Shown here piece by piece: positions 53,323-62,890 of a DNA stretch of 64,000 bases (positions are counted from its first letter, which is position 1; every line of letters begins with the position of its first letter). The notes beneath the pieces are model-generated. The model searched no databases and had not been told where the DNA came from. It worked only from the letters and a program-made list of their open reading frames with translations. Source of the DNA: Candidatus Goldiibacteriota bacterium HGW-Goldbacteria-1 (GTDB lineage: Bacteria > Oederibacteriota > PGYV01); the NCBI GenBank assembly GCA_002839855.1, contig PGYV01000007.1, forward strand, positions 1 through 64,000, given 5' to 3'. A program made the position numbers and the translations under genes.

Positions 53323-54714
53323 TTATTGCCTTTTGCTGACTTTTATTTCAATGTAATTTTCCACTCCCCTGTTTACCGTATACGCTACGGCTTTTTCTTT
53401 TATGAAAGTGGCTTCCACGCTTATTATGTAAGCTCCTAACGTAAGCTTGTTAAACTTAAAGTATCCGGAGCTGTCAGTTTTAACTTCAACTATTCTATTA
53501 TTATGTTTGCTTATAGCCTTTACTTTTACGGAAGCCACAGGCTGGCCTGACATTGTCACTTTTCCCCTTAAATCCTCGCTTAAAAGCGAAGGGGTGGCAG
53601 TTGCTGCCGGAGTGGGTTTTCTTGTGGGCTTTTTTGTGGGCACTTTTGTATAAGTGTTTGTAGGCGTAAAAGTAGCCGTATATGTGGGAGTATTCGTAAA
53701 AGTATGGGTAACTGTGGCCTTGGGAGTGTTTGTGCTTGTTGATGTGGGCACGTGGGTTGCCGTAGGCCTGATTTTTCTTATTTCCAGATAATATGGCCAT
53801 CCGTCAATATCAACTTCTGCCACAATTTCGTTAACTTCCGGATCTACTACAGCTATCTTTCCGGTTGCGCTTCCCTTGTCATATCCGGCTATGTAAATCT
53901 TATTTCCTGATGATGTCTTGCCGTATGCCGCGTCATATACCACATAATCCAGCCCCATTGACGCGGGTTTTTCAAACCTTTTTGTTTCAAATACATCCAC
54001 ACCGTTCATTACGGATACATATATCATCCCGTTGTGGTATGCCACACCCCTTGGTGTATCAGAGGTGATAACTTCATTTGTAACTTTGTCGTTTCTTACA
54101 TCAATTACTGAAATACTTGCCAGCCCTTCATTGGAAACGTAAAGGTTCGGGTATTTTAATTCCATACCCCACGGGTCAGCCCCGGTTTCAATTGTTTTAA
54201 TATGTTTATTTGTCGCGGTATTTATAACAGCCACACCCGCGTTTCCGCCAAGCGCCACATATACCTTCTGGTCATCATCAGTTATCGCCACAGCCCTTGG
54301 TGAACCCGGCATCTGAATGGGATCCATAATTACTTCCATTTTTTCAAGGTCCACAACGGATACGTTATTGGATTTGCTGTTGCCAACATAGGCGTATTTT
54401 CCGCTGTTGGTTATTTCAAAAGTAAGCGGCATGTATCCCACATTTACAAAATCATCGTCTATCCTGTGATTTTTTGTGACAATCCTGTAAAGGGAATTAT
54501 TCTCTGAACTTAAAAAATACAGGTATTTGTTATCCGGTGAAAGTTTAAGGTCTTTTACGGAAAAAGGCGCCTTTATTTCCCCAATCACTTTATTTACCGC
54601 GGTGTCAAAAACTGATATTTTCTTAAACTGGCTGTTGGAAATGTACAAGTAAGGGGCCGCAAACGCGGCTGACGCAAACGCAAGCAGCATAACTGCCATA
54701 ATGATTTTTTTCAT
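53323..54714 (-). CDS. YVTN beta-propeller surface protein with Thr/Pro-rich linker and C-terminal CarboxypepD-reg-like domain
   Basis: 463 aa. Signal peptide (IMAVMLLAFASAAFA). Residues about 20-315 hold six to seven YVTN/NHL blades (KYAYVGNSKSNNVSVVDLEK, QKVYVALGGNAGVAVINTAT). A linker at about 320-378 is Thr/Pro/Ser-rich (TPTYTATFTPTNTYT, KVPTKKPTRKPTP). The end is a carboxypeptidase-regulatory-like fold (GKVTMSGQPVASVKVKAIS, GYFKFNKLTLGAYIISVEA). Probably exported to the surface. Linker style matches the gene at 1-1712. SD AGGAGG. Confidence 0.85.
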   Translation of the reverse strand: MKKIIMAVMLLAFASAAFAAPYLYISNSQFKKISVFDTAVNKVIGEIKAPFSVKDLKLSPDNKYLYFLSSENNSLYRIVTKNHRIDDDFVNVGYMPLTFEITNSGKYAYVGNSKSNNVSVVDLEKMEVIMDPIQMPGSPRAVAITDDDQKVYVALGGNAGVAVINTATNKHIKTIETGADPWGMELKYPNLYVSNEGLASISVIDVRNDKVTNEVITSDTPRGVAYHNGMIYVSVMNGVDVFETKRFEKPASMGLDYVVYDAAYGKTSSGNKIYIAGYDKGSATGKIAVVDPEVNEIVAEVDIDGWPYYLEIRKIRPTATHVPTSTSTNTPKATVTHTFTNTPTYTATFTPTNTYTKVPTKKPTRKPTPAATATPSLLSEDLRGKVTMSGQPVASVKVKAISKHNNRIVEVKTDSSGYFKFNKLTLGAYIISVEATFIKEKAVAYTVNRGVENYIEIKVSKRQ

Positions 54715-54824
54715 TTTAATCCTCCTGAATTTGTTTATTTAATATAACACGCATAAATAAAAGTTCCAATAAAAAATTCTATATTCATATTTATAGGACG
54801 TATTAAAACCGCTTTTGTATTACA

Positions 54825-56450
54825 TCACTCCCTGTATTTATTGGTAATAGGCATCCTTCTGTCCCTGCCGAACGACTTGGGCGTGATTTTAACCCCGGGC
54901 GGCGCCTGCCTTCTTTTATATTCCGCAAGGTCTATCATTCTTAAAACTTTTTTCAGTATCTGCTGGTCATATTTATTTTTAAGTTCTACATACGTCATGT
55001 CATTTTCCACATAATCCTTTATTATGCTGTCAAGCACCGGATAAGGCGGCAGTGTGTCCTGGTCTTTCTGGTTAAATTTAAGCTCCGCGGTTGGCGCCTT
55101 TTTAATAATATTTGCGGGTATAACTTCCCTGCCATTCTTCTTATTTATATGGCGGCATAAATCATATACTATTGTTTTAGGCACATCTTTTATAACCGCA
55201 AAACCGCCTGCCATATCCCCGTAAAGCGTGGCATAACCCGTGCTCATTTCACTTTTGTTGCCGGTAGTAAGCACAAGCGCGTGGAATTTGTTGGACATAG
55301 CCATTACTATATTTCCCCTTATCCTGGCCTGCAGGTTCTCTTCAGTTATATCCGGCTGCATTCCAACAAACAGCCCCTGCAGTTTCTTATTATAAAGGTC
55401 CGCAATATCCTGAATTGCCAGCACCTGAAGCTTTATCCCAATATTTTCAGCCATTGCTTTTGCATCCGTTAATGACTCTTGTGAGGAATACTTTGTGGGC
55501 AGAAATATAAGCGTTACATTTTCTTTTCCGGCGGCTTCCGCGGCTATAAGAGACACAATTGCCGAATCAATGCCCCCGCTTAAAGCCACTATTACTTTTT
55601 TAAACCCGTTCTTTCTTATATAATCCTTTGTTCCTGTCACAAGCGCCCTGTAAATTTCCTCTTCCCTGGAAAGCCGGCTTTTTACGGCGCTATTTTTATC
55701 TTTCACGGCAGAATCTTTTTCACTGTAAAAATAAACCATATCTTCGTTGAACTGCGCGGCCTGCATTATAAGTTTCCCTTTTTTATCTATTACCAGGCTG
55801 TGCCCGTCAAAAACAAGTTCATCCTGGCCGCCGCACAGATTGGCATAGATTATTCCGGCTTTATAATTTTTTGCCATTTTGGAAAAAACACGCACCCTTT
55901 CCATTCCCTTGCCCATATGGTAAGGTGACGCACTTATGTTAATTATCCAGTCTGTTTTGCCTTTTGTTTTTTCCAGCACCGGGTTTTTATACCAGATATC
56001 CTCGCAGACGGTTACGGCAAAAGATATGCCGCGGACTTTAAAAATAAAATTTTTATTTCCGTGCCCAAAGTACCGTTTTTCATCAAACACCCCGTAATTG
56101 GGAAGCAGCGTTTTTCTATAAATGCCGGATATCTTGCCGTTTGAAACCACGGCGGCGGAATTATAATTTATACCGTCTTCGCGCTCTACAAACCCTATTA
56201 CCGCAGTTATACCTTTTATTTTTCGCGCGGCAGCTTTCATGGCTTTTATATTGTCATTAATGAATTTCTTCTTTAAGAGCAGGTCTTCGGGCGGATATCC
56301 GGTGATTGTCAGTTCCGGAAATACGATTATTTCAGCGCCGTTATCCGCGGCTTCCTGAGCCTTTAACAGAATGGCGGATGTATTTTCCCTGATGTCCCCA
56401 ACCGCTGTATTAAGCTGACAGATGCATATTTTAACCTTACTTTTGTTCAT
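54825..56450 (-). CDS. nadE: Glutamine-dependent NAD+ synthetase
   Basis: 541 aa. N-terminal nitrilase-type glutaminase with triad Glu46 (VFPELTITGYPP), Lys113 (YRKTLLPNYG) and Cys149 (TVCEDIWY). C-terminal synthetase with P-loop ALSGGIDSA (289-297), LPTKYSSQESLTDA, TGNKSEMSTGYATLYGDMAG and a C-terminal KRRQAPPGVKITPKSFGRDR. Makes NAD+ from deamido-NAD+. Overlaps the downstream end of the acyl-CoA ligase by 14 bp. Confidence 0.97.
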   Translation of the reverse strand: MNKSKVKICICQLNTAVGDIRENTSAILLKAQEAADNGAEIIVFPELTITGYPPEDLLLKKKFINDNIKAMKAAARKIKGITAVIGFVEREDGINYNSAAVVSNGKISGIYRKTLLPNYGVFDEKRYFGHGNKNFIFKVRGISFAVTVCEDIWYKNPVLEKTKGKTDWIINISASPYHMGKGMERVRVFSKMAKNYKAGIIYANLCGGQDELVFDGHSLVIDKKGKLIMQAAQFNEDMVYFYSEKDSAVKDKNSAVKSRLSREEEIYRALVTGTKDYIRKNGFKKVIVALSGGIDSAIVSLIAAEAAGKENVTLIFLPTKYSSQESLTDAKAMAENIGIKLQVLAIQDIADLYNKKLQGLFVGMQPDITEENLQARIRGNIVMAMSNKFHALVLTTGNKSEMSTGYATLYGDMAGGFAVIKDVPKTIVYDLCRHINKKNGREVIPANIIKKAPTAELKFNQKDQDTLPPYPVLDSIIKDYVENDMTYVELKNKYDQQILKKVLRMIDLAEYKRRQAPPGVKITPKSFGRDRRMPITNKYRE

Positions 56451-57963
56451 TGATTATCCTTTTAATCTCTCTCTTTAATATTTTTCCTGTGGCATTTCTT
56501 GGAATTTCAGCCCAGAATTCAAATTTATGCGGTACCTTAAAATTGGCAAGATGCGGTTTGCAGAACTTTCTAAGTTCCGCGTCAGTTGCTGCCGCGCCTT
56601 CTTTCAGCAGAATAACACCTATGGGTATTTCGCCGTGTATGTTGTCTTTTTTTGCCACTACTGCCGCATCAGCCACCGCCGGGTGGCTGTAAAGCACTTC
56701 TTCCACTTCTCTGGGGTACAGGTTCATCCCGTTAACAAGTATAAGGTCTTTTTTTCTGTCCATTATAAAAAGATACCCGTCCGTATCAAGCCTTCCTATA
56801 TCTCCGGTAAACAGCCAGCCGTCTTTTAAGACTTCCGCTGTTTCCGTCTCCCTATTGTAATACCCTTTCATTATATTGGGGCCCTTTATCATTATTTCTC
56901 CGGCTGAACCCTGCGCAGCATCTTTTCCGTCTTCATCAACTATCCGCACTTCAACGCCGGGTATGGGTTTACCCACGGAACCGGCTTTTCTTGTATTATC
57001 AAAAGGGTTAACCGATACCACAGGGGACGCTTCAGACAAGCCATACCCTTCCATCAGGGGCACCCTGAATTTTTTTTCAAAGTTTTTTAATACCTCTCCC
57101 GCAAGCGGCGCAGCCCCGGAAATGCACAGCCTGATAGGGTTAAGCCACAGAAGCCAGCCCGGTATTTTTTTTCCCGACAGCACATTATAAACAGGAGGAA
57201 TGGCTACAAATATGGATATCCTGTCTTTCATAATAGCTTTAATTATATTGCTGAACGGCTGTATTGATTTTATTATTGTCAGCCTGCAGTTTACGTACAG
57301 CGGGATAAGTACGCATACGGTAAATGAAAAAGCATGAAACATGGGAAGAAAAATTACAAATCTGTCGCTTGGTTTTATGTTAATGGCTTTAATTGACTGT
57401 TCCACATTGGAAACAAGGTTGCTGTGAGTCAGCATGGCGCCTTTGGGGTGCCCCGTTGTTCCGGATGTGTAAATAATAGCCGCGGTGTCCGTATCCTTTG
57501 GTGCAACAGGCGTAAAAGGTGTGTCTGACAGCACTTGCTGAAAATTTAAACATTTTATTTCATTTAGATTACCGGTGGAAATTATATGCTTTAAACAGTT
57601 TGCCCTTGATATGCTGAAATCCTTCAGCGCAGGATAAAAATCAGGGGATGTGATAAGCACCACCGCGTTTGAATCATTTAAGATGTATATTATTTCCTCA
57701 AGCCTTAAAAAGGTGTTAAGCGGAATTATTTCCGCGCCCAGATACTGGGCGGCAAAGTAGGAATAAATAAATTCAGGGCTGTTGTTAAGCAGCAGCGCCA
57801 CCCTTTCGCCTTTTTTAACGCCAAGTTTTGACAAGCCGGATGCCAGTTCAATAACTTTTTTTCTTACGTCACCGAAACTTACGGGTTTTTTCTTATCTTC
57901 TATTAAAAATATTTTTTTTCCATTTTTTTCGGCAGCCTTTTCAAGCATGTCAATAAGGTTCAC
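56437..57963 (-). CDS. Long-chain acyl-CoA/acyl-acyl carrier ligase (AMP-forming)
   Basis: 508 aa ANL superfamily. P-loop AIIYTSGTTGHPKGAMLTHS, A5 MEGYGLSEASPVVSVNP, A7 GWLFTGDIGRLDTDGYLF, A8 RKKDLILVNGMNLYPREVEE and catalytic Lys in RNATGKILKR near the C-terminus. Length and motifs suit fatty acid activation. Substrate length unknown. Coupled to nadE. Confidence 0.9.
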   Translation of the reverse strand: MNLIDMLEKAAEKNGKKIFLIEDKKKPVSFGDVRKKVIELASGLSKLGVKKGERVALLLNNSPEFIYSYFAAQYLGAEIIPLNTFLRLEEIIYILNDSNAVVLITSPDFYPALKDFSISRANCLKHIISTGNLNEIKCLNFQQVLSDTPFTPVAPKDTDTAAIIYTSGTTGHPKGAMLTHSNLVSNVEQSIKAINIKPSDRFVIFLPMFHAFSFTVCVLIPLYVNCRLTIIKSIQPFSNIIKAIMKDRISIFVAIPPVYNVLSGKKIPGWLLWLNPIRLCISGAAPLAGEVLKNFEKKFRVPLMEGYGLSEASPVVSVNPFDNTRKAGSVGKPIPGVEVRIVDEDGKDAAQGSAGEIMIKGPNIMKGYYNRETETAEVLKDGWLFTGDIGRLDTDGYLFIMDRKKDLILVNGMNLYPREVEEVLYSHPAVADAAVVAKKDNIHGEIPIGVILLKEGAAATDAELRKFCKPHLANFKVPHKFEFWAEIPRNATGKILKREIKRIINEQK

Positions 57964-57996
57964 TTTTTAATACCTCCAAAAAAATCCTGATATGTT

Positions 57997-59208
57997 TTAA
58001 ACTTTTTCATACGGGTCATAAAGCTTTTTATATTCTTCCAGTATGGACCTGTCTGTCATACCCGCTATATAGTCGCATATAACCCTTTTTAAAGAGTCTT
58101 CCCCCAGCCTTTTTCTTACTTCAGGCGGTAATATCGAATTTATCACATCTTTCTTACGTTTGTCTTTTACCGCGCCCTTTTTTTCATAAATCTCAAAAAG
58201 GTCTTTTATAATCTTTTCCGCCTTGTATTCCATGCGGATTATTTTGTAGTGTTTGTAAAAATTCCTGTAAAGGAAATCCTTAAGGTCTTTATGCATGTCT
58301 TTCATTACAGGGTCAAACATCACAAGGTTCTCTTTGTGCTTTCTTACCTTATCAACCGAATCAATGGAATTTTTTTCCAGATTCTCCATCGTGTTTTTTA
58401 AAAGGGCCGTAATCTGCACGTTTATTAGAGCCCTTGTAATGTTATATTTTTTCATCTCAAGCGGAAGTTCTTCAAACTTTTTCATGTCTATCTTTTTTTC
58501 CATCTCTCCCCATATCTTTAAAGTCTTTAAAGATTCAACGCTTAAGATGGCGGAAGTGATGCCGTCATCAAAGTCGTGGGAGTTGTAGGCAATCTCGTCG
58601 GCAAAATTAACCGCCTGCGCTTCCAGCGTGGGCGCCAGTTTTGGTTCGTATTCTTTTGTATGGGGATTGTCGTAATCCGAACTGTGCTTTATAATCCCTT
58701 CACGCGTTTCCCAGGAAAGGTTAAGCCCCACAAAGTCGGGGTATTTAAGTTCCAGCTTGTCCAACACCCTTAAACTTTGAATGTTGTGTTCAAACCCGCC
58801 TTCTTCTTCCATTAACCTGTTTAACACTTCTTCACCGGAATGTCCGAAAGGCGTGTGCCCTATGTCATGCGCCAGCGCTATGGATTCGGTAAGTTCCTCG
58901 TTAAGGCGCAGCGCTTTTGCCAGCGACCGTGCTATCTGCACCACTTCCGCGGTATGGGTCATCCTTGTCCGGTAATAATCGCCTTCAAGGTTTACAAAGA
59001 CCTGAGTTTTATATTCAAGCCTTCTGTACGCGGTGGAATGTATTATACGGTCGCGGTCGCGCTGATAAACGGAACGGAAAGGGTCTTCTGTTTCTTTATA
59101 ACGCCTGCCTTTTGTATCTTTGCTTTTCATCGCGTAGGGGGCAAGAAATTTTTCTTCCTGCGCCTCAAGTTCCTGCCTTGTTAAAAGCCCGAATTTATAC
59201 GCGCTCAT
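57997..59208 (-). CDS. dGTPase-like HD-domain phosphohydrolase
   Basis: 403 aa. Conserved YQRDRDRIIHSTAYRRLEYK and THTAEVVQIARSLAKALRL, then HD motif ALAHDIGHTPFGHSGE, QSLRVLDKLE and FADEIAYNSHDFDD. Close to the dNTP triphosphohydrolase type 2 subfamily (dgtA/dgt-like) that cuts dNTPs to nucleosides and PPPi. Overlaps the downstream end of the coiled-coil gene by 4 bp, so they are co-translated. Confidence 0.92.
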   Translation of the reverse strand: MSAYKFGLLTRQELEAQEEKFLAPYAMKSKDTKGRRYKETEDPFRSVYQRDRDRIIHSTAYRRLEYKTQVFVNLEGDYYRTRMTHTAEVVQIARSLAKALRLNEELTESIALAHDIGHTPFGHSGEEVLNRLMEEEGGFEHNIQSLRVLDKLELKYPDFVGLNLSWETREGIIKHSSDYDNPHTKEYEPKLAPTLEAQAVNFADEIAYNSHDFDDGITSAILSVESLKTLKIWGEMEKKIDMKKFEELPLEMKKYNITRALINVQITALLKNTMENLEKNSIDSVDKVRKHKENLVMFDPVMKDMHKDLKDFLYRNFYKHYKIIRMEYKAEKIIKDLFEIYEKKGAVKDKRKKDVINSILPPEVRKRLGEDSLKRVICDYIAGMTDRSILEEYKKLYDPYEKV

Positions 59209-60404
59209 GTATTTTCACCGCTTTGCATGCTTGTATTTGGAACTATATATTCCATGAAATAATTTCCCATTTTTCTGTTGAACTCGCTTTTTGCAAACAC
59301 GCGGTCCACCTTTGCAAGAAGCGCGGACATTATTTTGTCTTTTGTTTCAAGGTCTGTGCCTACTTCCGCTTCTAATATGCGCTCGTCAAATATGTCCTGC
59401 AGCGCCGCAAAAAATAACAAACTCTTTTTTTCTTCTGATACGGTAAGGGCGTTTACGTTGGACAGCACGCGGGCCACTTCCACGGAACCGTCATGCCTTA
59501 TCTTGCCTTCCTTATCCACAGCGGCTTTTTTAAGCACTTCAGGGTTTTTCTTCTCTGCTTTTTCTACAGAACGCGCAAAAATAGTTTCCACTTTTTTCGC
59601 GGACATGTACGCGGTCATAAGTTCCATTAATATTTTCTGCGTCTCTTCAAACAGCCTTAAAAGCACAAGTTTTTCGCTGTGTGCTATGACCACCGCGCCG
59701 TGTTTTTGAACTTCCTGCCTTACTTTTTCTTTTTTAAGCTGGTCGGTTATCGTGGACTTTTGCGAAGTTTCAAGTTTTTTCAGAAGTTCGGCTTTTTTCT
59801 TTTCGCGTTCTTCTTCTATTTCTTTCTTCATTTCTTCTTTAAGGGATTTCTTTATTTCGTCTTCCTGAAGCCTTGCGTTTTTGGCCTCTATGCCTTCTAT
59901 CATTTCAAGTTTTTTAATTATCTCTTCCTGCTTTTTATTCCTTTCAAATTCCACATCGCGGCGTATTCTGGCTTCAAGCTCCGCTTCTATTTTTTTTCTC
60001 ATCTCTTTTTCACGCAGCGCCACGTCCGCTTCCACTTTTTCCACGTCTTTCATTATGTCTTCGTACTTAACCCTCATTTCCGCTTCAACCTGTTTTCTTA
60101 TGTCAGGTTCTATTTCCGCCCTTATCTGGTCTGCAAGATCCACCCTTAATTCAAGTTCTATCTTGGCGCGCAGTTCATTTTCTATTTTGGCGCGCATCTC
60201 TTCTTCTATAAGTTTGCGCAGCTCCGTTACATCCGCTTCCGTGGCTTTCGCGGAACCGCCGTTTTGGCGTGCAGGTTCTTCTTTTTTCTGTTCCGGCTCC
60301 GGGGACTTTTCCCTTCGCTCCTCTTCGAACTCCCTTAAAAGGGCCTCTTCTTCCTCTGTAAGCACTGCGGAATTTTCCGCCTGCATTTCATTATTCTTAT
60401 CCAT
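59205..60404 (-). CDS. Coiled-coil protein with unrecognised C-terminal domain (paralogue 1)
   Basis: 399 aa. Residues 15-240 are very rich in Glu, Lys, Arg and Leu with repeats of about eight residues (ELRAKIELELRVDLADQIRA), so a long coiled coil. Residues about 240-399 form a folded helical domain shared with the next protein: RLFEETQKILMELM, KNPEVLKKA, GSVEVARVLSNVNAL, LLFFAALQDIFDERI and NYFMEYIVPNTSMQSGE. No signal peptide. ATGA overlap with the dGTPase-like gene. Function unknown. Confidence 0.8.
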   Translation of the reverse strand: MDKNNEMQAENSAVLTEEEEALLREFEEERREKSPEPEQKKEEPARQNGGSAKATEADVTELRKLIEEEMRAKIENELRAKIELELRVDLADQIRAEIEPDIRKQVEAEMRVKYEDIMKDVEKVEADVALREKEMRKKIEAELEARIRRDVEFERNKKQEEIIKKLEMIEGIEAKNARLQEDEIKKSLKEEMKKEIEEEREKKKAELLKKLETSQKSTITDQLKKEKVRQEVQKHGAVVIAHSEKLVLLRLFEETQKILMELMTAYMSAKKVETIFARSVEKAEKKNPEVLKKAAVDKEGKIRHDGSVEVARVLSNVNALTVSEEKKSLLFFAALQDIFDERILEAEVGTDLETKDKIMSALLAKVDRVFAKSEFNRKMGNYFMEYIVPNTSMQSGENT

Positions 60405-60410
60405 TTTTTT

Positions 60411-61313
60411 CTATTCTCCCGGCTTTAAGGTGGTGCTTGGCACCACATGTTCAAAGAATGCATGTGTAAGTTTTTTTGGATACTCTTTTTTATAAAACAA
60501 TTTTTCCGACTGAATCAGTATGTTTGACATCACTTCGTCTTTAGTCTCTATTCCTGCCGCCATTTCCACGGCTATCAGCCGCTCTTCAAATACATCCCTT
60601 AACGCAGCAAAAAACTTAAACAGCTTTTTTTCTGCCGGTTCCTGCAATATATTATAATTGGAAAAAACCCTTGCCGGTTCAAGCGACCCATCCGCCCTTG
60701 CGCTGCCTTTGCTGTTTAGATCGGCTTTTTTTAATATTTCAGGGTTGTTTTTCATAGCTTTTTCCAGGGTCTTTAAAAACATATTCAGAACAGGCGTCTT
60801 TTTTATAAGTTTTGAAAGCAGCGCCATAAAAATCTGCTGCGACGCGTCAAAAAGTGATATCATCATAACAATTTCATTATAGGAAAAAACCGCGGTTTTA
60901 GCCGCAGCCTGCTGTTGTACCGGTATTATTTTCGCCGCCGCTTGCGCTTTTTTATCATTTTCTTCAAGCCTTCTTAAAAGTTCTTCCCTTTTTTTCAGCC
61001 TTTCAGGGTCAAGTTCCGGAAGTTTTTTTACACCCGGCGGCAGAACCTCTTCTTTTTTTACCTCTTCTTCAATGCCAAAGAGATCCAGCGCGGTTATCTT
61101 TTCCGCCTTATATTCCTTTAAAAGGTCTTCCTCTGCCGGCACTTCGGATACTTCCGGCAGTTCAATGCCGGATAAAAACAGGTTTTCAGTTTCCTGCTTT
61201 AAAATACCCTTTGCTTTTGCGGCGTCAATTTTTTCAACTTTTTCGCCGAAAAGTTCCGAAACCATATCTATAATATCGTCCATAGAAAACTTTAAATCAT
61301 CATCTTCAACCAC
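60411..61313 (-). CDS. Protein with unrecognised C-terminal domain (paralogue 2)
   Basis: 300 aa from GTG 61313, preceded by AAGGGG with 6-nt spacing; the frame runs on to GTG 61352, which has no SD. An acidic helical N-terminus (DDIIDMVSELFGEKVEKID), a charged linker, and a C-terminal domain (about 150-300) alignable to paralogue 1: LFDASQQIFMALLSKL, NNPEILKKA, GSLEPARVFSNYNIL, FFAALRDVFEERL and FFEHVVPSTTLKPGE. Six bp before paralogue 1. Function unknown. Confidence 0.78.
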   Translation of the reverse strand: MVEDDDLKFSMDDIIDMVSELFGEKVEKIDAAKAKGILKQETENLFLSGIELPEVSEVPAEEDLLKEYKAEKITALDLFGIEEEVKKEEVLPPGVKKLPELDPERLKKREELLRRLEENDKKAQAAAKIIPVQQQAAAKTAVFSYNEIVMMISLFDASQQIFMALLSKLIKKTPVLNMFLKTLEKAMKNNPEILKKADLNSKGSARADGSLEPARVFSNYNILQEPAEKKLFKFFAALRDVFEERLIAVEMAAGIETKDEVMSNILIQSEKLFYKKEYPKKLTHAFFEHVVPSTTLKPGE

Positions 61314-61412
61314 ACCGCACCCCTTGTCTGCTAATATTACCCAATTTAACACAAGAAAAGGCGGGTGTCAATGAAGGCAAAAGTACGGGGTAAACGGGAG
61401 AGGTTTTATAAA

Positions 61413-61436
61413 GTAGAGACGCATCATGGTGCGTCT
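61413..61436. repeat. Palindromic repeat, AGACGCA type
   Basis: Inverted repeat AGACGCA-TCATGG-TGCGTCT preceded by GTAG. Stops 14 bp before a related palindrome. Confidence 0.7.
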
Positions 61437-61449
61437 TGTTTTTTAAAAA

Positions 61450-61485
61450 GCGAGACGCAATATATTGCGCCTCTACGGTAGAAAA
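61450..61485. repeat. Palindromic repeat GAGRCGYAAT type, left of the outer-membrane gene
   Basis: Arms GAGACGCAAT / ATTGCGCCTC with a 2-bp centre, followed by TACGGTAGAAAA. A copy in the same orientation lies at 62812-62847, on the other side of the gene. Confidence 0.85.
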
Positions 61486-61492
61486 ATCTGTT

Positions 61493-62659
61493 TTATATTT
61501 TAGTTTGAAGCCTTAACTCAATAATATAATCATTCTTGTCCTCACTGATTTCAAACATATTTCTTAACATCATATGAATATCAGATAATTCATAATTTAC
61601 ATCAACTGCCATACTTTCTTTCCAGGGTTCGTTATAATAAAACATCCTGATAAAATCAATTTTCATTTTTTCAAAGCCCAGAAATTCACTCCATTCAAGT
61701 TTAGCTGTTTCTGCACCCTTATATAATGCATCGTATTCACGGGCTCTATCATCCTCCATATATGATTCAAAAATAACATATATGTTGTCAAATATTCTTA
61801 CATTGAATCCTATTTCGCGGCCCTGCTTATGTCTATGTAAATTTGAATTATCTCTTTTATATCCCCCATAAAGTTTAAAAACATCAAATAAAACCACATA
61901 ACCATCAGCGCCAAATTCAAAATTTTCTTTATATATCCGTCCTAAGTCACCCGTACTGCAGTTTATTATATCCGCTATACCCGCTTGTGCCGCCACACCT
62001 AAAAAACCAAAATCTAACAATAACCTTGAAACAATATCATATTTTCCAAGGTCAGAATAATATTCAACAGGCTTGTCTTGCGGCATACGCGGTAAAAATG
62101 CTGACTGCCATTTCACTTTATCCCAAATCATATTTACAGCCGCTTCCGCCATAATATACCCTTCTAAAGGAGCGGTCTCATCAAGGGGGTCTTTATGTGG
62201 ACCTATGAAATTACCCTGCTGATAATACTCAAACTGCCCCCACCTTACAACTTTCTTGCCTAAAGATACATGTGTCCCGTCTTCTTCGCCATACATTATA
62301 TACAGCTCATCGACCTGCTGTTTAAAAGTATTATCGTTCATCACAGTGCCAAGGGATCCATCAAACTGCCTTTGCCTTAAAATAAGATTTACCTCTTTAT
62401 CATACACAGCTTTAAATAAAAACAACTCCGCATTATACTTATATTCAACTTTGCCTCTGACAAAAAGAGAATACGACTGAAACATAGAATTGTTTCTGTC
62501 TGCAGTTATTGAAATATTAGGCCAAAGGTCAACATCGCAGGATAATCCGGGCATAGCAGCAGAAAGTTTTTGTCCTGTATTTGTGCCTATAACGAAATCT
62601 TCGGCATGTACACCTATACACAAAAACATAAAGACAAATATAAAAATATTTTTTCTCAT
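61493..62659 (-). CDS. Predicted outer-membrane beta-barrel protein
   Basis: 388 aa. Signal peptide (IFIFVFMFLCIGVHA-E). Alternating aromatic beta strands throughout, with ELYIMYGEEDGTHVSLGKKV and RWGQFEYYQQGNFIGP resembling porin-type proteins, and a C-terminal strand YIIELRLQTKI. Transport role is inferred. More AT-rich than neighbouring genes and flanked by direct copies of a palindromic repeat. Stands alone. Confidence 0.68.
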   Translation of the reverse strand: MRKNIFIFVFMFLCIGVHAEDFVIGTNTGQKLSAAMPGLSCDVDLWPNISITADRNNSMFQSYSLFVRGKVEYKYNAELFLFKAVYDKEVNLILRQRQFDGSLGTVMNDNTFKQQVDELYIMYGEEDGTHVSLGKKVVRWGQFEYYQQGNFIGPHKDPLDETAPLEGYIMAEAAVNMIWDKVKWQSAFLPRMPQDKPVEYYSDLGKYDIVSRLLLDFGFLGVAAQAGIADIINCSTGDLGRIYKENFEFGADGYVVLFDVFKLYGGYKRDNSNLHRHKQGREIGFNVRIFDNIYVIFESYMEDDRAREYDALYKGAETAKLEWSEFLGFEKMKIDFIRMFYYNEPWKESMAVDVNYELSDIHMMLRNMFEISEDKNDYIIELRLQTKI

Positions 62660-62811
62660 TGTATTCCCCGTCCCTTCAACGCGCTCTCCTAATTATGCAG
62701 CTTTCTTTATCATCTCACAAACGCTTTATCAGATCAACTTTAAGCGGCTTTTTAACTACAAATGAATTCTTTAGTACTTTGATACATCATAAATTATTTA
62801 GTATTTTAAAA

Positions 62812-62847
62812 ACGAGGCGTAATGTATTACGCCTCTACGCTAGAAAG
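62812..62847. repeat. Palindromic repeat GAGRCGYAAT type, right of the outer-membrane gene
   Basis: Perfect arms GAGGCGTAAT / ATTACGCCTC around GT, followed by TACGCTAGAAAG. Direct copy of the repeat at 61450-61485. Confidence 0.85.
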
Positions 62848-62890
62848 TAAAACAGATAAATATAAACTATGGACCTTTTAATTTTTTACC

